The notes under the pieces are model-generated. The model made no database searches. It saw only the letters and a program-made list of their open reading frames with translations, and was not told the origin of the DNA. From assembly GCA_905221615.1 (NCBI GenBank), contig CAJNDT010004057.1, positions 492,501-556,500 on the forward strand: 64,000 nucleotides of DNA. The letters run 5' to 3'. Positions 1 through 13,900 of the stretch are shown here, piece after piece. The translations under genes were made by a program, and so were the position numbers. This DNA is from Symbiodinium sp. CCMP2592. Taxonomy: Eukaryota; Sar; Dinophyceae; Suessiales; Symbiodiniaceae. Each line of letters begins with the position of its first letter. Position 1 is the stretch's first letter.

Positions 1-310
1 GGATCCCATACAGAGACCACAGTTCCATGCTTGGCATGGAAAGCTCTCGAGCCCCTTGAATTGCCGCAGACCCGGCCTCGTTCTGCAGTTTTCGCTGCTT
101 CTCCTCCGACTCTTTGCTCGCTCCACCTCAGAAGGCTGCCAGGAGGCTCACACGGCGAAGCGACATTTCAAGCCTACGGCCAGCACCCCATCCGCCTAAA
201 TTTCGCGGGAAGCCGATGGCTTCGCTGAACAGAGTGATCAGTGTGTGCATGCTGCGTTTATTTGCACGCAGGCTACACGCAGACACAAACATTGGGACAC
301 GTGCATGCAC

Positions 311-357
311 GCGCACACAACACACACATAAACACATACACACACACACACACACAT
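311..357. repeat. CA-rich microsatellite
   Basis: Alternating CA/TG tract with interruptions; the purest stretch is 338-355. Overlapping frames translate as Cys-Val or His-Thr runs and are not genes. Confidence 0.85.
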
Positions 358-720
358 TCAATTTTCAGAAACGAACCCCATTATCTCCGAGGTGTGTCAC
401 ATCCTGGGACATCCTAGTGCAACGCCTGAGAAACGAAGAAACTAGGCCCGCGGCCTCCCATCGAACGCAGCAGGAGGATCAAAGATTCACATATATCCAA
501 CCGACTCTTCTGTTCCCGCCTGACGCGCTTACCTGAATCAACGACAGTTCTTTGCTACTTTGCAGGACCTGTTTCTGTGTGGTCGCACTTCCTGTCGCAC
601 GTTCATGCTTGTCAAGACAAGCCCTGACTGCTCGCATCAGCTGCATAGGTTCTGAAGATGTCGAGCCAAGAAGTAGGGTTTGTGCAGACTGCTGATCATG
701 GCAAGTACAATACTATTTAT

Positions 721-848
721 GCCGCTGATGATGATGATGATGATGACGATTACAATGACGATGACTATGACGAGTGGTGGTGGCCACGGTGATGTCGATA
801 TTGATGATGATAATGCTGCTGATGCAGATCATGACGCAGATGATTATG
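721..848. repeat. GAT/GAC-rich trinucleotide tract
   Basis: Degenerate GAT repeats, purest at 725-745. All overlapping frames translate as Met or Asp runs. Confidence 0.8.
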
Positions 849-2328
849 GTTGTGTCGAAGGCTGCGCAACTGCACTCGCCATCGGATCGCGAAACCATCA
901 GATCTATCTGTACCCGGGATTCGCGGAGTACACCCGGTAGAGTACGAGCGATGTCGAACTCAGCACCCTTCCCCCAGTCTGACGCCTAAGGGGCTGAGCG
1001 GGCTCTTTAAGACATTTTGAAGCGACGGGGCCACACCGCCTGTCATAGGTTGTCTTTGTGACCGTGCTAGGAAGGATCAGCAGGCGCGGCCCATCCGATG
1101 TTTCTCTCAAGGGCACGCCTTCTCTTTCGTGGGATGAGACGTGTTAACACACGACGGATGGGCCCCGCTCCTGCTGCGGCCATCGGAGCCGCGCCGTGCT
1201 CTGCACAGCATTGCCTATGGCAAGGCTTCCGGGAAAATCCGCAGATGGCTGCAACGACCAGGAGTTTCCTTGTACCTGCACTCTGAAGACTAATCCACTA
1301 CTATCCTACGACTAGAATAGTACCATAAGAATAATGCTGTAATGCTTTCATCATACTGTAACCACACTCTGATGGTTGCCAAAGCCATCCGAGATGGAAG
1401 GATCGGCTGCGAAATGCCCCTGCTGCTCGACAAGGTGGGGTCGGGATTGAACCACATAGCGACGCTGAAGGCCTCCGGCTCATTGACAACAGAAATAATC
1501 CTGCTTTCGGGCTGCACATGACCAGCTCTCGCTGCCTTGCTGCACGCGGCTTTCTGTCGCCCGTGGCTCTTAGCGTCCACTCCGACCCGCTTGCTGCAAA
1601 GGGCACACAGGGAGGCATCCACAGTGGACTCACAGTGGCCAAAGAGAGGTGGTCTCTGTTCTTCAAGATTTCGGGGTGCCACTTGACAGCATGTTTCCAA
1701 TAGTGTCTTGAATACCCAACGACCCTACAACGCTATCCAAGCGGGAACACCTGGTACCTGTCGGCTCCGGCCTAGGAACCCTTCGCAAGTGGTGCGAACC
1801 GAACTCCGTGTTCGTTTACCCCAACCGGTTTCTCTGGACGTAAAGAATCATGGCCACAGGTCGCCCAACCGACGACGGCAGTGTCAGACCGGACAGCCTC
1901 GCATCGCACCGCTGAAGGGGTTCGGACTTCTAGTAGAAACACAGTTTGCGGTGACACTCTGTAGATCTCCGAAGCTTCTATACCCCTCTGCAGGAGGCGT
2001 GCACGACGAGTTGCCACGTCTGACACTCTTGCACTAACGGTTAAACGATCCTCAAAACTAGGAGGCACTACGACTCACTAAGTACTATCAAAGCTACGCC
2101 ATCGGGAGGCCAGGACTTTACGGCTCGTGGCTTCGAGTCGCCGGGTAGCGACGGCAGCTGGATTTGGGACCTGGCCTCCCTCTAAAGCACTTCAGATACG
2201 TCATAGACCGCTCCAGGCAAAATCTTCGCGATGCAGAACCACACCGTGTAATGTAAGATTCAGGCTCGGCTTGACCCAAGATCTACCTACCTATCCCCCT
2301 TTCTTTCAAGGGAGGTAACCTCCCCACC

Positions 2329-2358
2329 TCTGTCTGTCTCTCTCTCTCTCTCTCTCTC
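2329..2358. repeat. (TC)n microsatellite
   Basis: An uninterrupted TC tract follows two TGTC units. Confidence 0.9.
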
Positions 2359-5300
2359 GCGTGTGTTCGCGAAACCTTGCCGCCTGCGGCTGGTCTACAG
2401 ACATCTACGGGATTGGCATTCTGCAGAGATCAAACGCGTGGCATCATGATCGCATACGCGACGGGAGCCTTGACCAGTCGCTTGGGACTCCATTGTGAAA
2501 AAACCGGGTTCAAAAACAACTGCGGCACGCATTGGTCAAGACTCCCGCGACGAAAATCGACGATTGCAGAGGCCGGCGGAATCAATGTCCACGCTTGCTG
2601 CAACGAAGACGATCCATGACTCAAGCTCTGTTCTCATGGCTCAATTCCGCACGGTCGCTGCACATCAAGGAGAAGCCTCCTGCTCTCCGCGCAGCCTTCA
2701 CATCGGGCCGGATGAAAGCGAGGGTGTGGACCGAGACCTCGGAGAATCGCATGGGGACGCAGATCTGACGCCCACGCACAAGGACTCTCCGATGCAACAC
2801 TGAAGCAAGGCATTCCTGCAGAACAGCCAAACACATGCGGAAAGTTGACGAGGTCTCCACAAACACTCACTGCTTGTGCAAATGTGGGTACGTCTCATGG
2901 CATCCCATGCACGGCAGTGGCTGCTTCTCAAGTTGGACTGTAGCAGCAAAACAACACCTGAATGAGGATGTCATCTACCTGAAGGACCCCTACCTGGTCC
3001 TCGACCCTCAACCCCACGAATTCCAACGTTGCCTGAGCCAGCGACAAACGGCTGAAGAGCTCTGGCTTGAACTCCTGTCTCTGAGTCTGAAACATAGCTT
3101 CGCGTTGCCCTTTGCCCTACACCTTGCAAAGGACGTCTGCCGCGCTACTGGCTGTGAAATGTGACATCATGTGGCTCAGGCTCTCTGTGTTCCTCGTATC
3201 CTGGGATCCTAACTTAAGTGTGTTTCCATCGGCTTGATTGGTAGCAGAAAGGGTTTCAGCTCGTATCCAAGAGGCAACGTTGTAGCTTTCCTATGTATTC
3301 GACTTCAACATTTTGCGGTTCGTGGCTTCAGCCGCCGGCTCTGTGCAGGAGCTTCGAAATTTGTGGCGGTGGGAAACTCTAGGTTTGAAAGGTGTTGCAC
3401 TTTGATCTTTAGGTGCTAGTCCTGGCTACTTCAACACACCAGGATCAGGAACAGTTCTATTCTCTTGACTCAACTTCCCATGTGCAGCTTGAAAATGCAA
3501 AACCGCACTAAGGTTGCCTCGGGCAGTGGTGTCACCGTGCTCACAGCCTGGCAAAGAACTGTCCACTGCACTCCGGGTTCTGCTCTGCAGCTATTGTCGC
3601 ATGAGTCGCATGGAAAGGCCAGACCTGACAGCCCTGATTCGGAGCGTTGTCGCGATCTTCTTTGAAAGGAGGCCCCTGCCGACACGGGCAGTGGCCTCCA
3701 GCGAGAAGCGCCTTTGGACCTCTCTTGGCCCTCCCTGTCTGCACCCAAAAAAGCAAGGCCGAGGATGGCACATACCCCGAGACCCTGCGGAACGGGATGC
3801 AGTACTGAACCCAAACTGTCAGCTACGACAACCATTGAGACTGAAGCAAAGCAGGCAGCTGCACCGACAAGGTCGCTTCCTGGCGGTGATCTAGCCCACT
3901 CGACTGCTGGAGCACCGCATGGTGCTGTCCGTTCGAATACCATACTCGACTTAATCTCAGCCCGAAGCGATGGCGGATGATTTGCTTAAATCAGTTTTTG
4001 GGGCTTTGTGGATGGCAAGATTCAATGCTGCAAGGCTTCTCGGCTTCTCTTGTGTCAGCTGTCCTCTACATGCCTGGCCTTCCCATGCTCCCGATCGCAC
4101 ACAGCCCCAAATCGCAGTCCTCGGGCTGCACCTTCTGCCATGCTGCCCAAGGCGATGCCTTCTCGGGCCTCCAGAAAGCAAAGCGACTCCAAAAGCGCAC
4201 CAAAGGCCCTTCGGCCTCCCCAACAACCCCAGGCCTCTTCGAGGGCCGCGGTGTCGGGCGCCTGGCGGCCTTCGCGTGGCGTCCGCGCCGTGCTGTCCCG
4301 GTCCCTCCATCTGCTGACTGCAATGCGCATGTCTGCCGAGTTCGGAGCGATGGCGCTCCGCGGACGCGGCTTTTGCATCACCCTGCGACGTTGAAGCATG
4401 CCGCCCTTGACCGATTGCGCAAGCCTCACCCCTGCCGACAAAACAAGCAAGAACGACTTGATTCTGCGTGCCTCGTGATGGCTGCATCCACAAAAGCATC
4501 CTTGCATGGACTTCCACATGCGTTCGGATGAACCGAGAACCGAACTGTTTAAGCCAGATGGGCAAAGCCTGCATCTTCAAGCTGGGATCCTCAAACGTCC
4601 TGACACTTGGCCCCTCGAACCCAGTCCTGATTTGAACTTGAACTTTTAAAAGCTCGCATCACGGACTGTGGAATTTTGCGAAGCATCCTCCATGGTATCG
4701 TGACGACCCAACGATCGCCAGTACTCCTCGGGCTGCACCAGAAGATTCTTGGCTCTTGCCGGGCAATCTTGCGAGGTCCCCCCTGCGATGCTGAATAGAT
4801 AATCGACTTTAGCTGAGCACCTCGCAGAGCAGAGGCAGAGGCAGGCAAGTACTGCTGTCTCCTTTTCATAAGCCTTTTTCAAGTTCCGACGCAACGCCTC
4901 GCATCAACAGATATACAGATGCATAGATGCGTAATGACATGCCTGAAAAATTTACGTAATCACACACCTGCAGGTACTTGCGCACTTGCTTGCTTGTCGT
5001 ACATGCCTGCCATTTAAGCGCAAACGTGCACGAAATACTTGTGAACTTCAGGCTTCAACAAAGCAGACATACACGTGCCTGTGTGCATCCGTCCACCGAT
5101 GTGTCTGTCGAAGTGGGGTCTGCCTGCCTGTGGGTTTAAGCTGTTTGATTGCTGTCCATATGTCTCTGCACCGGTCTGATCTAAGTGCTTTCAGTGTATC
5201 TGTTCTGAATTTATAGGTTTACAGGTCTTTGCTCTGGGATCTCGTCGTGCCATGGGACCATTGCAGACAGGTCTCCACCGATTGCTCAAGCTTCCGGCGA

Positions 5301-5929
5301 CTGCCTGCCAGAGGACCTGGAATCCAAGGACTGCGGTCTTCTTCGAGTTTAGGCGGTCACTGGTGCAATTTAAGGCGATTGAATTCGCTTCTGACTGGCT
5401 GCAGGTGGGGCCGACTGTGTATTCCGTCCATCCTACACCCCTGTGCCAAAAAAAACTCTAGCTCAGCTCGGGCGCCGTCACCAGTCAGGCTGCATGCTGG
5501 CATGGTCATGACATGTCCCCATAACCTGACCACGGTGCCATTCAGGGCTGGATTCGTGACGGGGCTTCGTGCTGTTGACACGGAACCGATCACAGGCAAT
5601 ATGATAAAGGGTCGACCTGAACCTGAAGCTCCGTGGTCCAAATCCTCAAAGCCGCTGAAGCTGGCGGCTGGCGGGGGACTGCATCTCGGCTCTCGGCCTG
5701 TGCCCTTCGACAGCGTCTTCACCGCCGGGGGGCGGGGCTTCGCCACCGGCGCTGAGCTGGTGCCGTCGTGCTGGCCAGCGATAGAGCGGTTCAGTAGGTC
5801 TCTTGGGTCTTGGGGGCCCAGGCCGACATCCGTGGTCGGAATGGGAGCTCTACATACTGCAGCTGGAGCAACAAACAGCAAATTAGCATCACTACATGAG
5901 CGAACGATGGCGTGGTGATATTCTTCATG

Positions 5930-6090
5930 GTGATGATGATGATGATGACGATGGGGAAAGTGATGATGCGGATGACGACAATGGTGGTGGCGGTGCTGGC
6001 GGTGCTGGCGGTGCCGGCGGTGGCGGTGGCGGTGGCGGTGGCGGTGGCGGTGGCGGTGGCTGCCGCTGCTGCTGGTGCTGGTGCTCTTGA
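5930..6090. repeat. Compound GAT / GGCGGT / GCT repeat
   Basis: Three simple repeats lie side by side: GAT units (5930-5955), a GGT/GGC hexanucleotide tract (about 5982-6060) and GCT/GGT units (6061-6085). Poly-Gly and poly-Pro frames across it are composition artefacts. Confidence 0.85.
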
Positions 6091-7477
6091 ACACTAAATC
6101 CGAAAATCAGCATAGTACGCTGTGATACTTGTAATTCAACAAAGTGGGTGTAGAACTAGCAGTGGCAGCATCAAAAGACCGGCAAACTTTTCCGTCTTTG
6201 CCGTCGCAGTCGCCGCCGCCGTCGTCGTCGTAACCCAAGGTGCGGTGTCCTCACGGTGGCATCTGCAGCGGCAGCAGCAGGAGCAGTAAGCAGCCAAATG
6301 TCGTCGTCATCGGTGCCGTGCTAGCAGCGTAATACATGAGTAGCAGAAGTAGCATCAGTAACAGTCATCAACAGTCGTGGCAGTGTGCTCGCAATAGTCG
6401 TGGTAGGTAGCAAGAACATCATAAGCATGATGGAGACCTGCAGAAAGAAGGAAGACAGGAAGACAGCCTGGAGCCAACACTGCCTGCCGCCCTGGAAGTC
6501 TCGATTGCCGGTGAAGATGAAATCCTCACAGACCGGAGGCATCAGATCTTCCGATCTTCCGGCACTCTGACACCGGGGTCCAAGACAGGCCCTGCGCACT
6601 GCGAGGTTCAAAAAATGGGGGGACAGAAAAGGTCTGATGAACTTCGCGCCTCAGATCTGGAGACGGTTTGCAGGAACTACATCAAATGTTGGTAGGATGA
6701 CGTGCACCGCTCTTCAGCAGAGCGTAGGCCGGCTGTCAGCATTCCGCATTGCAGCGACTCGCCCTCATCTGCCGACTGCCGACACCAGGCCCCCAGCCCG
6801 ACCATTGCCCCACGACACGTAGGAGTTGCGGCTCAGAATCGCGTTGAGCCTGGGGCCCCGGGCAGCTGCAATCAAGAAATGCGCCGCTTAGATGCACTAA
6901 GGCCCGAGCCCATACATCCTCGCCTTTCCTGCCGACTCGCTTCGGCGGCGCTCGGGGAAAACAGGGCACTCCCAGGCTCTAATTAACTCGGAAGGCGGAA
7001 GCTGGCGGGAGGCAGGGTCTCCGTGGGGCCTGTAGCTTTAGCTGAGGAGCGCCTCGCAATCTTGTCATCTACGCACGCTCGACTCCGCTGCTCTGAGCCA
7101 AAATCAAAGCCGCCGTCACGTGCTGAGATGCTTGAGAAGTCTCCAGCTTGAGAATGCGGCATCTTCGGTTTTGCCGCTCCGCACCGAGGCAGATCTCTAA
7201 TCAGCAGCGAGTGAAGGCCTTCGACTGCGTTAGGTCCCGAGGGTCCCTGGATTTGCATGAGGCCCTCGCTCGCTCGCTGCTCAAGAGAGGAACGCGATTC
7301 TTTGAGAAATGCATGGCCGGCAAGGCTTTCGGACAGGGACGCTGCCTCCACTATCCATTATATCTATTATCGTCCTCTTCAACTTGAAGCTTAAACCCTC
7401 ATTGCAATGCACAGCGCTCAGCTTTTCCGTCCCGTCCCTCCCTCTCGCGGTCTCGCTCGCTCGCTCTCGCTCTTTCT

Positions 7478-7584
<107 letters not shown>

Positions 7585-7799
7585 CTTCCCACTCTCGCTC
7601 GGTCAATCCCCGCTTGTTGGCACATGGCTGGACTTTTCGACGTCATGTGCGAATGCAGGACCCGCTGTCGCTAGATGGCAAGAGTCTCGGCACTTGAAAA
7701 ATTTGCATGCCACAAGGAAGGATTGAAACAAGAGTCAACATCGACATCGTTCAACAATGGCGAGGACGACATCAACAACTAAAACAGGAAGGTCGTCAT

Positions 7800-8475
7800 T
7801 TTCACCGCCACCATCATTAACATGATCGCTGTGCGTCGTCGTCCTCATCACAGTCGTCAATATCCCCCTCGCTATTGCCACCATCAACACCATTATAATA
7901 TGACTTGCATCACCATTCTCACGCTATTGAGCGCTTTTACCTGCGCCAACAATGTTACTACTACTACTGCTACTGTAGTGATGAATCACTTATGCTGGTA
8001 CTGTCGCCCCATCACTGTTGTGATGCATAGCAATATTGATAGTTTCGCTTTTACCGTTGGTACCGATGCTCTTCTGCATCTCTTCTGCGACTGCCCTACC
8101 ACAAACTTCATCATGGTCGTCGTCGCTATGGCCATCGCCATCGTCATCGGCATCATTATCACCATCAGCACCATCATTCCCCATCATTGATTTGCCATGT
8201 CCTTATCATGCTCATCCTCATCACCACCATCATCATCGTCCCCTTCATATTCTGCCGCTGTCGCCATCATGATCATCATCACCATCACCATCATAAACGT
8301 CATCATCATGACACTCATCGTCACCATCATGATCATCGTCGTGATCATTGCCATCATCACCGGCATGGCCATTACAGTCGTCATCACGCTCATCGTCATA
8401 TTAGTCATATTAGTATTCTTCTTCTTCGTCGTCATCCTCGTCATCCTCACCATCATCATCCTCATCACGGGCTGC
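7800..8475. repeat. CAT/CGT-rich degenerate trinucleotide region
   Basis: About 670 bp enriched in CAT, CAC and CGT triplets (ATG/GTG on the other strand). It gives long open frames of His, Ile or Met runs on both strands. This is decayed satellite, not coding sequence. Confidence 0.8.
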
Positions 8476-9654
8476 CGCACCATTCTCTTCAGTTACGAGG
8501 CAACAGCCCGGACAGCACAAGCCCTGCCGGAGAAAGGTCAACAGGCGTGTGTGTGGGTATTTGGAGCTGCGGCGGCTGCTTCAGGCATCCTTTGCACAAT
8601 CAGATCAGAAAACGAGCCTGACAAAATCGTAAGCCCCAACAACCGGCACTGCTGGAAAGTGCGATTCTCAGCTTTCGCATCCCAGGAGCGGATCAAGGCT
8701 GAGTCTCGCGGATTGTCGCGTTTGCACGTCAAGGGATCCGAAGGCCAAGGAACGCCTATGCTACGCCGGCCTATGCCGGGCACAGCAAAGCTGGGAGGCA
8801 GATGGCGCAGCAGCTTCAGCGGGTTTGCCCCCTCGTGAGGCCTAAGAGTCCTGAAGCTTTCGGACCAACTGCCTCGTCCACGAGGATTTAATTTCGCCCT
8901 TCGGGCTCGAACACCCCACGACAAGGATGCCTGCTAGCAAAACACCAAGCACTCTTCTACAAGACTACTGCTGCATCCTCTACAATACCACAACAACAAC
9001 CACTGCTCGTGCCATCACTTCCCACGGGTGTAGATCACAACGGAGTTGGACTGGTGATTACACAGGCCATGGTACGGAGATGTTGCACTTTGAAGGATTG
9101 TCGGCAGTGCCACTGCCCGAAAGAATAATAGTACTTTGTCTTCAACGGTGTTCCTGGTCTTACTTTTGGTATTGCACGTAGCGCCGCTGTTTCTCATACG
9201 GTTCCTGCTGTTGTTAGTTGGCATCTCAAGTGATTCTGGCTTCGCTGACAATGGCACGACTTGATCATGCTGTTGGTTGCGCTGCTAAGCTGCTATACCT
9301 CCTCGTCTTCATCTTCGGCATTCTCGACGACTGGTCTGGCTTTCGCTTCCGCATACGAAACAAGGTGTGCTGTGACGGGAACCGCGACAATTCTACACCC
9401 TTCATAACTACAAAAACTCACCCTGGAACCTTCGAGACTTACGCTGAGCCATTCCTTTCAAGAACTCGGAATCTCGCAGGCAACCTCGTCCATGACCAGC
9501 TAGGGCCAGTCAGTCATCTGCACGACGACCCCCTGGCTTTCCGGGGGGCCGTCTGATGTGGTGTAAGATGTCAGGGAAAACCAAGCTGCGTTTCTTTGGG
9601 CTCCAACCCAGCAATCTGTTCAGGGTCCAAGGCTTCTGACCCGACACTCCTCTC

Positions 9655-9707
9655 AGGGTTTGGTGTTTGCAGCTCCAGGGTTTAGGGTTTGCTAGGGCTT
9701 AGGGTTG
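9655..9707 (+). repeat. Interstitial telomere-like TTTAGGG motifs
   Basis: The stretch contains several AGGGTTT units and the pair GGGTTTAGGGTTT (9678-9690), followed by GGGCTTAGGGTT. Seven-base TTTAGGG is the plant/dinoflagellate telomere unit. The run is short and degenerate, so it is an internal remnant rather than a telomere. Confidence 0.65.
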
Positions 9708-10827
9708 AACGCTTCGTCTAGGCTGCGGTGTCGAGAAATGCGCAACTCGCCACAGCGGCTGCTCAATCGGCTATAGGCTATGGGTTTACGAGAAATTCCA
9801 AGACATTTGGTTAGTTGCTATGCTTTAAGCTTTTCAGAGCGAAGGTCTGACAGAGCTTGCCTGCTTGCAAGCATACAGAACTTTGTGGTAAGTCTGGTGC
9901 CATGTTCAAGAGGTCCACACGAAGACCACGCTTCTGGGTTTGTCTTCGCCTGCCTTGCTTCGACCAATCCCAAAACAACAGTGTCGGGTGGAAACAAAAA
10001 GAACAAGAACCCGAACAAGGACAACAAGAAATAACTTCAAAAGGTCTTAAAAGCAGCAGCTAGCACAACCTCTAGGAGAAGCAACAATATTACAAGCAAC
10101 GACAAGAAACAACAGCAAAACAACCACAACGACCATAAAGACAACAGCCACAACCACGACGAGAACGATAACGACACATGTCACAAGAAGAAGGAGAAGA
10201 AGCGCTTCAGCAACCAACCATGACACGAAACAATACTCACAAGGAGGCCCATCACAGTCAGCCAAACGCGGCTACGAGCCCTCGGATCGGCCTCAGAGGT
10301 TCGCATCTTCGAGGATGGAGCGACCAGGCGACGGGATGAGGCACTGCCTGCACAAGCAGAGATGTGATTCTAAGGGGTACAAACGACGACAGACCTACCT
10401 CATGGAAGGGTAGATAGAGGGTTGCCCATCAAGCTGCAAAGTCCTTTCAGGCTTTGGTGCCGTGGGACTCGAAGACCTTTGATGGCACTGATACACGAGA
10501 CCCAATCTAGGGCTGCTTATGCAGGCCAAGATGCATTCGGCTGTTCCGTGGCATTGTGTATTACACAAGGCAAGATACCGTTGCAGGTAGCATCCCCGTT
10601 CAATATTCGTTCGACAGGTTCCGAGTTGGCATTTTGAACAAGCCTGCTTCAGCTAGGCGATATCTGCCGAAGGCACTTGTTCTTTGCACTCTGATGCCAG
10701 CCGAAGCCCCTCTTGTAGCTGAAGAACCGTCACCGATAGAGGCAAGCTACTGGTAGTATGAAGACGTCAACTGCCTGGTATGTAATTAATGTTTGCACAT
10801 GCATGACATGGAATAATTATGCTTGGT
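9708..10827. other. Intergenic, A/C-rich low-complexity segment
   Basis: 10001-10160 is rich in AAC and AAG triplets. No gene is recognised in the remainder. Confidence 0.6.
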
Positions 10828-10946
10828 TTACAGTAGAAGCCAGAAAGTTGGAACATTAGACTCCTCATGCCCTTGAGGTAAAGTATAAGGGATCCTAGCA
10901 CGAATCCTCCTAAAGCAATGTTCCAACTTTCTGGCTTCTACTGTAA
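10828..10946. mobile_element. 119-bp MITE-like element with perfect 30-bp inverted arms
   Basis: 10828-10857 is the exact reverse complement of 10917-10946 (30 of 30 bases), around a 59-base loop that is unrelated apart from one short internal hairpin (CCTCA...TGAGG). Size and structure fit a miniature inverted-repeat element; no clear target-site duplication is visible. The alternative is a hairpin RNA precursor. It encodes no protein. Confidence 0.6.
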
Positions 10947-13900
10947 GTTTCTGATATGGTTCTGAATGCTTATCTTTTCCTGCCTGCTCCTGTATGATTC
11001 ATTAACTTTTGGATGTGTTCGATGGATTTCCAGTGTCTGTTGGCTTTTGTTCGCCTTTCTTTGATTCTGGCGGCGGGCGGCCCACGGACCTCCGAACATT
11101 CGGATTTCCGGCCGCAGACCTAGAAAATTGATAAATTTTGATTTTCCATCGAAACATAGGAGGAACTAGCTTTCAAATGAAATTAACGCTCCTCGCACGA
11201 AATTCAGCAGGAATTTGCCAGGACCCCAACAAATTTTGCTGGGTAACTTCCAGAACTCTGCAATTGCCGTATTTCGGAGGACATAGAAACAGCGGCCGAT
11301 CAAAAAGATTGCAGAAAGAGAAGTGAAGCGAAATTCAAACAACACCTGGAAACGGACAAACCCAACATTCTACACAAAACCAGCAACCTCAAAGAAAAGA
11401 GGAATGGAACAACGCAACACATTCTGAAGCTGCCCCCACACAAAACTGGTAATGGGCCCTGCTGATTCTGGACCCTCCGCCCTTTCGAAGGCAGGACACA
11501 GGCCTCATCTCCGCAGGCTTCACAAAGAACTCGTGCGTGCCCGCCTGAGCTCAGTCAAGGAAGAATAGAACAACGACGCAGGTGCCAAACCTTATGATGA
11601 AGAGTAGTCGACATGCCGGCCTTTTTATCCATGCATCAATCTTCCTCGCTATCTTTATCCGTCTATCTAGCTAGCTATCCAGCCTGTTACTTGTCTATCT
11701 GTCGAGCCAGATGCCCAGTCTGCACAGACCTCACATACAGATATACATGGTGCACGCAGCATCTGAGTTCATCCGTACTTCAGTTTACACTCATACACTA
11801 CTTACATACAAGAATTAATAACTACAGAACCCCCCCCCCCGCCCGCCCATGCAGGTATGCACGCATGCAGGCAGGCATGCATGCTGCGTATACTGGAAAC
11901 TACGGTTCAACGCTCGTAGAATCTCAGGGACCACTGTTAATGCGGCAGAATAGTACAGTGCAACCATCGTACAGGAAGCTCTTGATTTAGAGCTTCAGGC
12001 ACCTATGACAGCCGGTCAACACAAGAAGTCTTTGCTTTAGAGGCATCCTCCCGTCGCATTGCTTATGGCATTTCAGAAAATCCCTGGCCTTCAACGGCAA
12101 ACCAAAGGAAACCCGACAAAATTTACGTTGCCGCGCTTGCCGGCCTGGGACCTAGTACTGAAGTGGCCACCTCAGCCGCTTGTACCGGAACTGCTACTAG
12201 CCAGTTCGAGCGCCATTAAGAACTTACCAAGGATGAAGGCTGACGATCGGTTCGGAAATCCCGCAATGTGAAATGCAAGTCGCAAAAAGAGCATGTCTTA
12301 TCCAGTCGACACTTTGTAGTAAGCGGAACGATAGCAGTTGTACTGGTAGCCGTACCGAAACATGATCATGAGGAGACGAGGAACACTACGTCGCTACGCC
12401 ACGCTTAACGGTGTAACACTTCCAAGAAGGCGCCTGGATGGACATCGGCCCGTGCACCGGCACGGCCTCCGAGGGCTCCAAAACGCAACTCAGGCGCCGC
12501 CAGGTGCCTGAGCTTGCAGTATCTTGGCCTGGAGCCATCCCACATTTTTCCAGAGAGCTCTGGCGAACCGTGCCTGACCAGCAAAACGGACCCGTAACGA
12601 ACAAGACCAAAACCCCCCCCCAAAAAACGAGGTGGTGAAGCACAAAGAGATGTTGCTCCGTTCTGTTCAGTCTCAATCCGATCCCGATATGGGCACGATG
12701 TGCCTAAGCCTGACAAGCTATGGCACCGAGCTTCGTGGCGAAGCACAACGAATAACGAAACCGAGGCCCAGATTCCGAAACAAGCCCATTCTGGCTGCGC
12801 CTGACCGAGCCCCAGATTCCGAAGTGGCTTCACGCTAAAACAATACAGTCTCGAAGTTGACAAGCCGAACCGCAGTAGATTCGCCTGCATCATACAACGA
12901 ACTGCTAAATTGTCCGGATCAGCTAGCTTGATGAGCCGAACCGCATCCAAGCTAATGCGGTAACCCTGTAGCTGCTGCTCGATCAAGCATCTATACCGAA
13001 AAGCTGCATGTTACATGGGTTGCAGTGGCGACAACGGCCATGACAGCCCCATGCCATGCTGCATGCTACACGGGTTGCAGGTGGCAACATTTCGTAGTGA
13101 GTGCCGCTGTGTCAAAACCCTCGTTTAGATTCGGCCTGTTCGAGTTTGGTGTGTAACACAAGCTGGGCACGGGGCCGTTTGTCGAGCTGTTGTCACGCAT
13201 CCGCCACCGGTTACCGGAGAACCTGGGCTCTGCATTCGCGAGAAGTTCATCTTGGAAAAGCAGGAGTTTGCAGGAGCACCCAGAAGCCATGCGCAAAGAC
13301 TTCAAGAATCTACGCAAGGCTTTTCAGCAGGCTCACCCGAAACCCGGGGATCCCGAGGCTCCCGAGGCCGGAGCTCGAAGATGCAGTGCACGCGAGACAC
13401 CGAGGTCAGCTGCGAGTCTGTGACCTCGAAAGCCACACGGCGCAGGGGCTCAGAAAGCCGTCCATTGAGGCCACGTCGAAGCACAACATCCCCCACTTCT
13501 TTTTGCATTGCGCCTGGATGGTATTGCCTTCGCCCCGGCCAAGTGTGCAGACCTGGGGCTGCAGGAGCCATCGCGGCCCCCGGAAAAAGCACGGAAAGGC
13601 TCTGACGGCAAAGAGGGCACTCTTGGTGTCTTTCGTGCTGCGGGCCCGACTCTTTCGCAAAGCACGATCTTCTCGCCCATTCGGGGACCTGGCGAGATGC
13701 GAAGTTATGAAGCTCTTGGGTCTCAGCGAGACAGCTTGGCACCTGAGATGAAGTCCAGCTCCAAGGGCGCAATGGGCATGCAGGTGCCCGGCCTGGAAGG
13801 GGAAACCCCGCTCAAAGCTTGCGACTCACAACAGAACCTCATGTGGAGGTCGTAACATGGGGAGTAGGCTAGTTAAGTGCCTGTAAAGCTGGAGAAGATG

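Noticed and set aside
3957..4580. 207-codon minus-strand ORF overlapped by 115-184-codon plus-strand ORFs
   Set aside because: Several long frames occupy the same bases on both strands; none has a domain motif or splice-consistent partner.
8187..8838. 213-codon ORF rich in Ser, Ile and Thr
   Set aside because: Its N-terminal part is translated CAT/CGT microsatellite; equivalent low-complexity frames exist on both strands.
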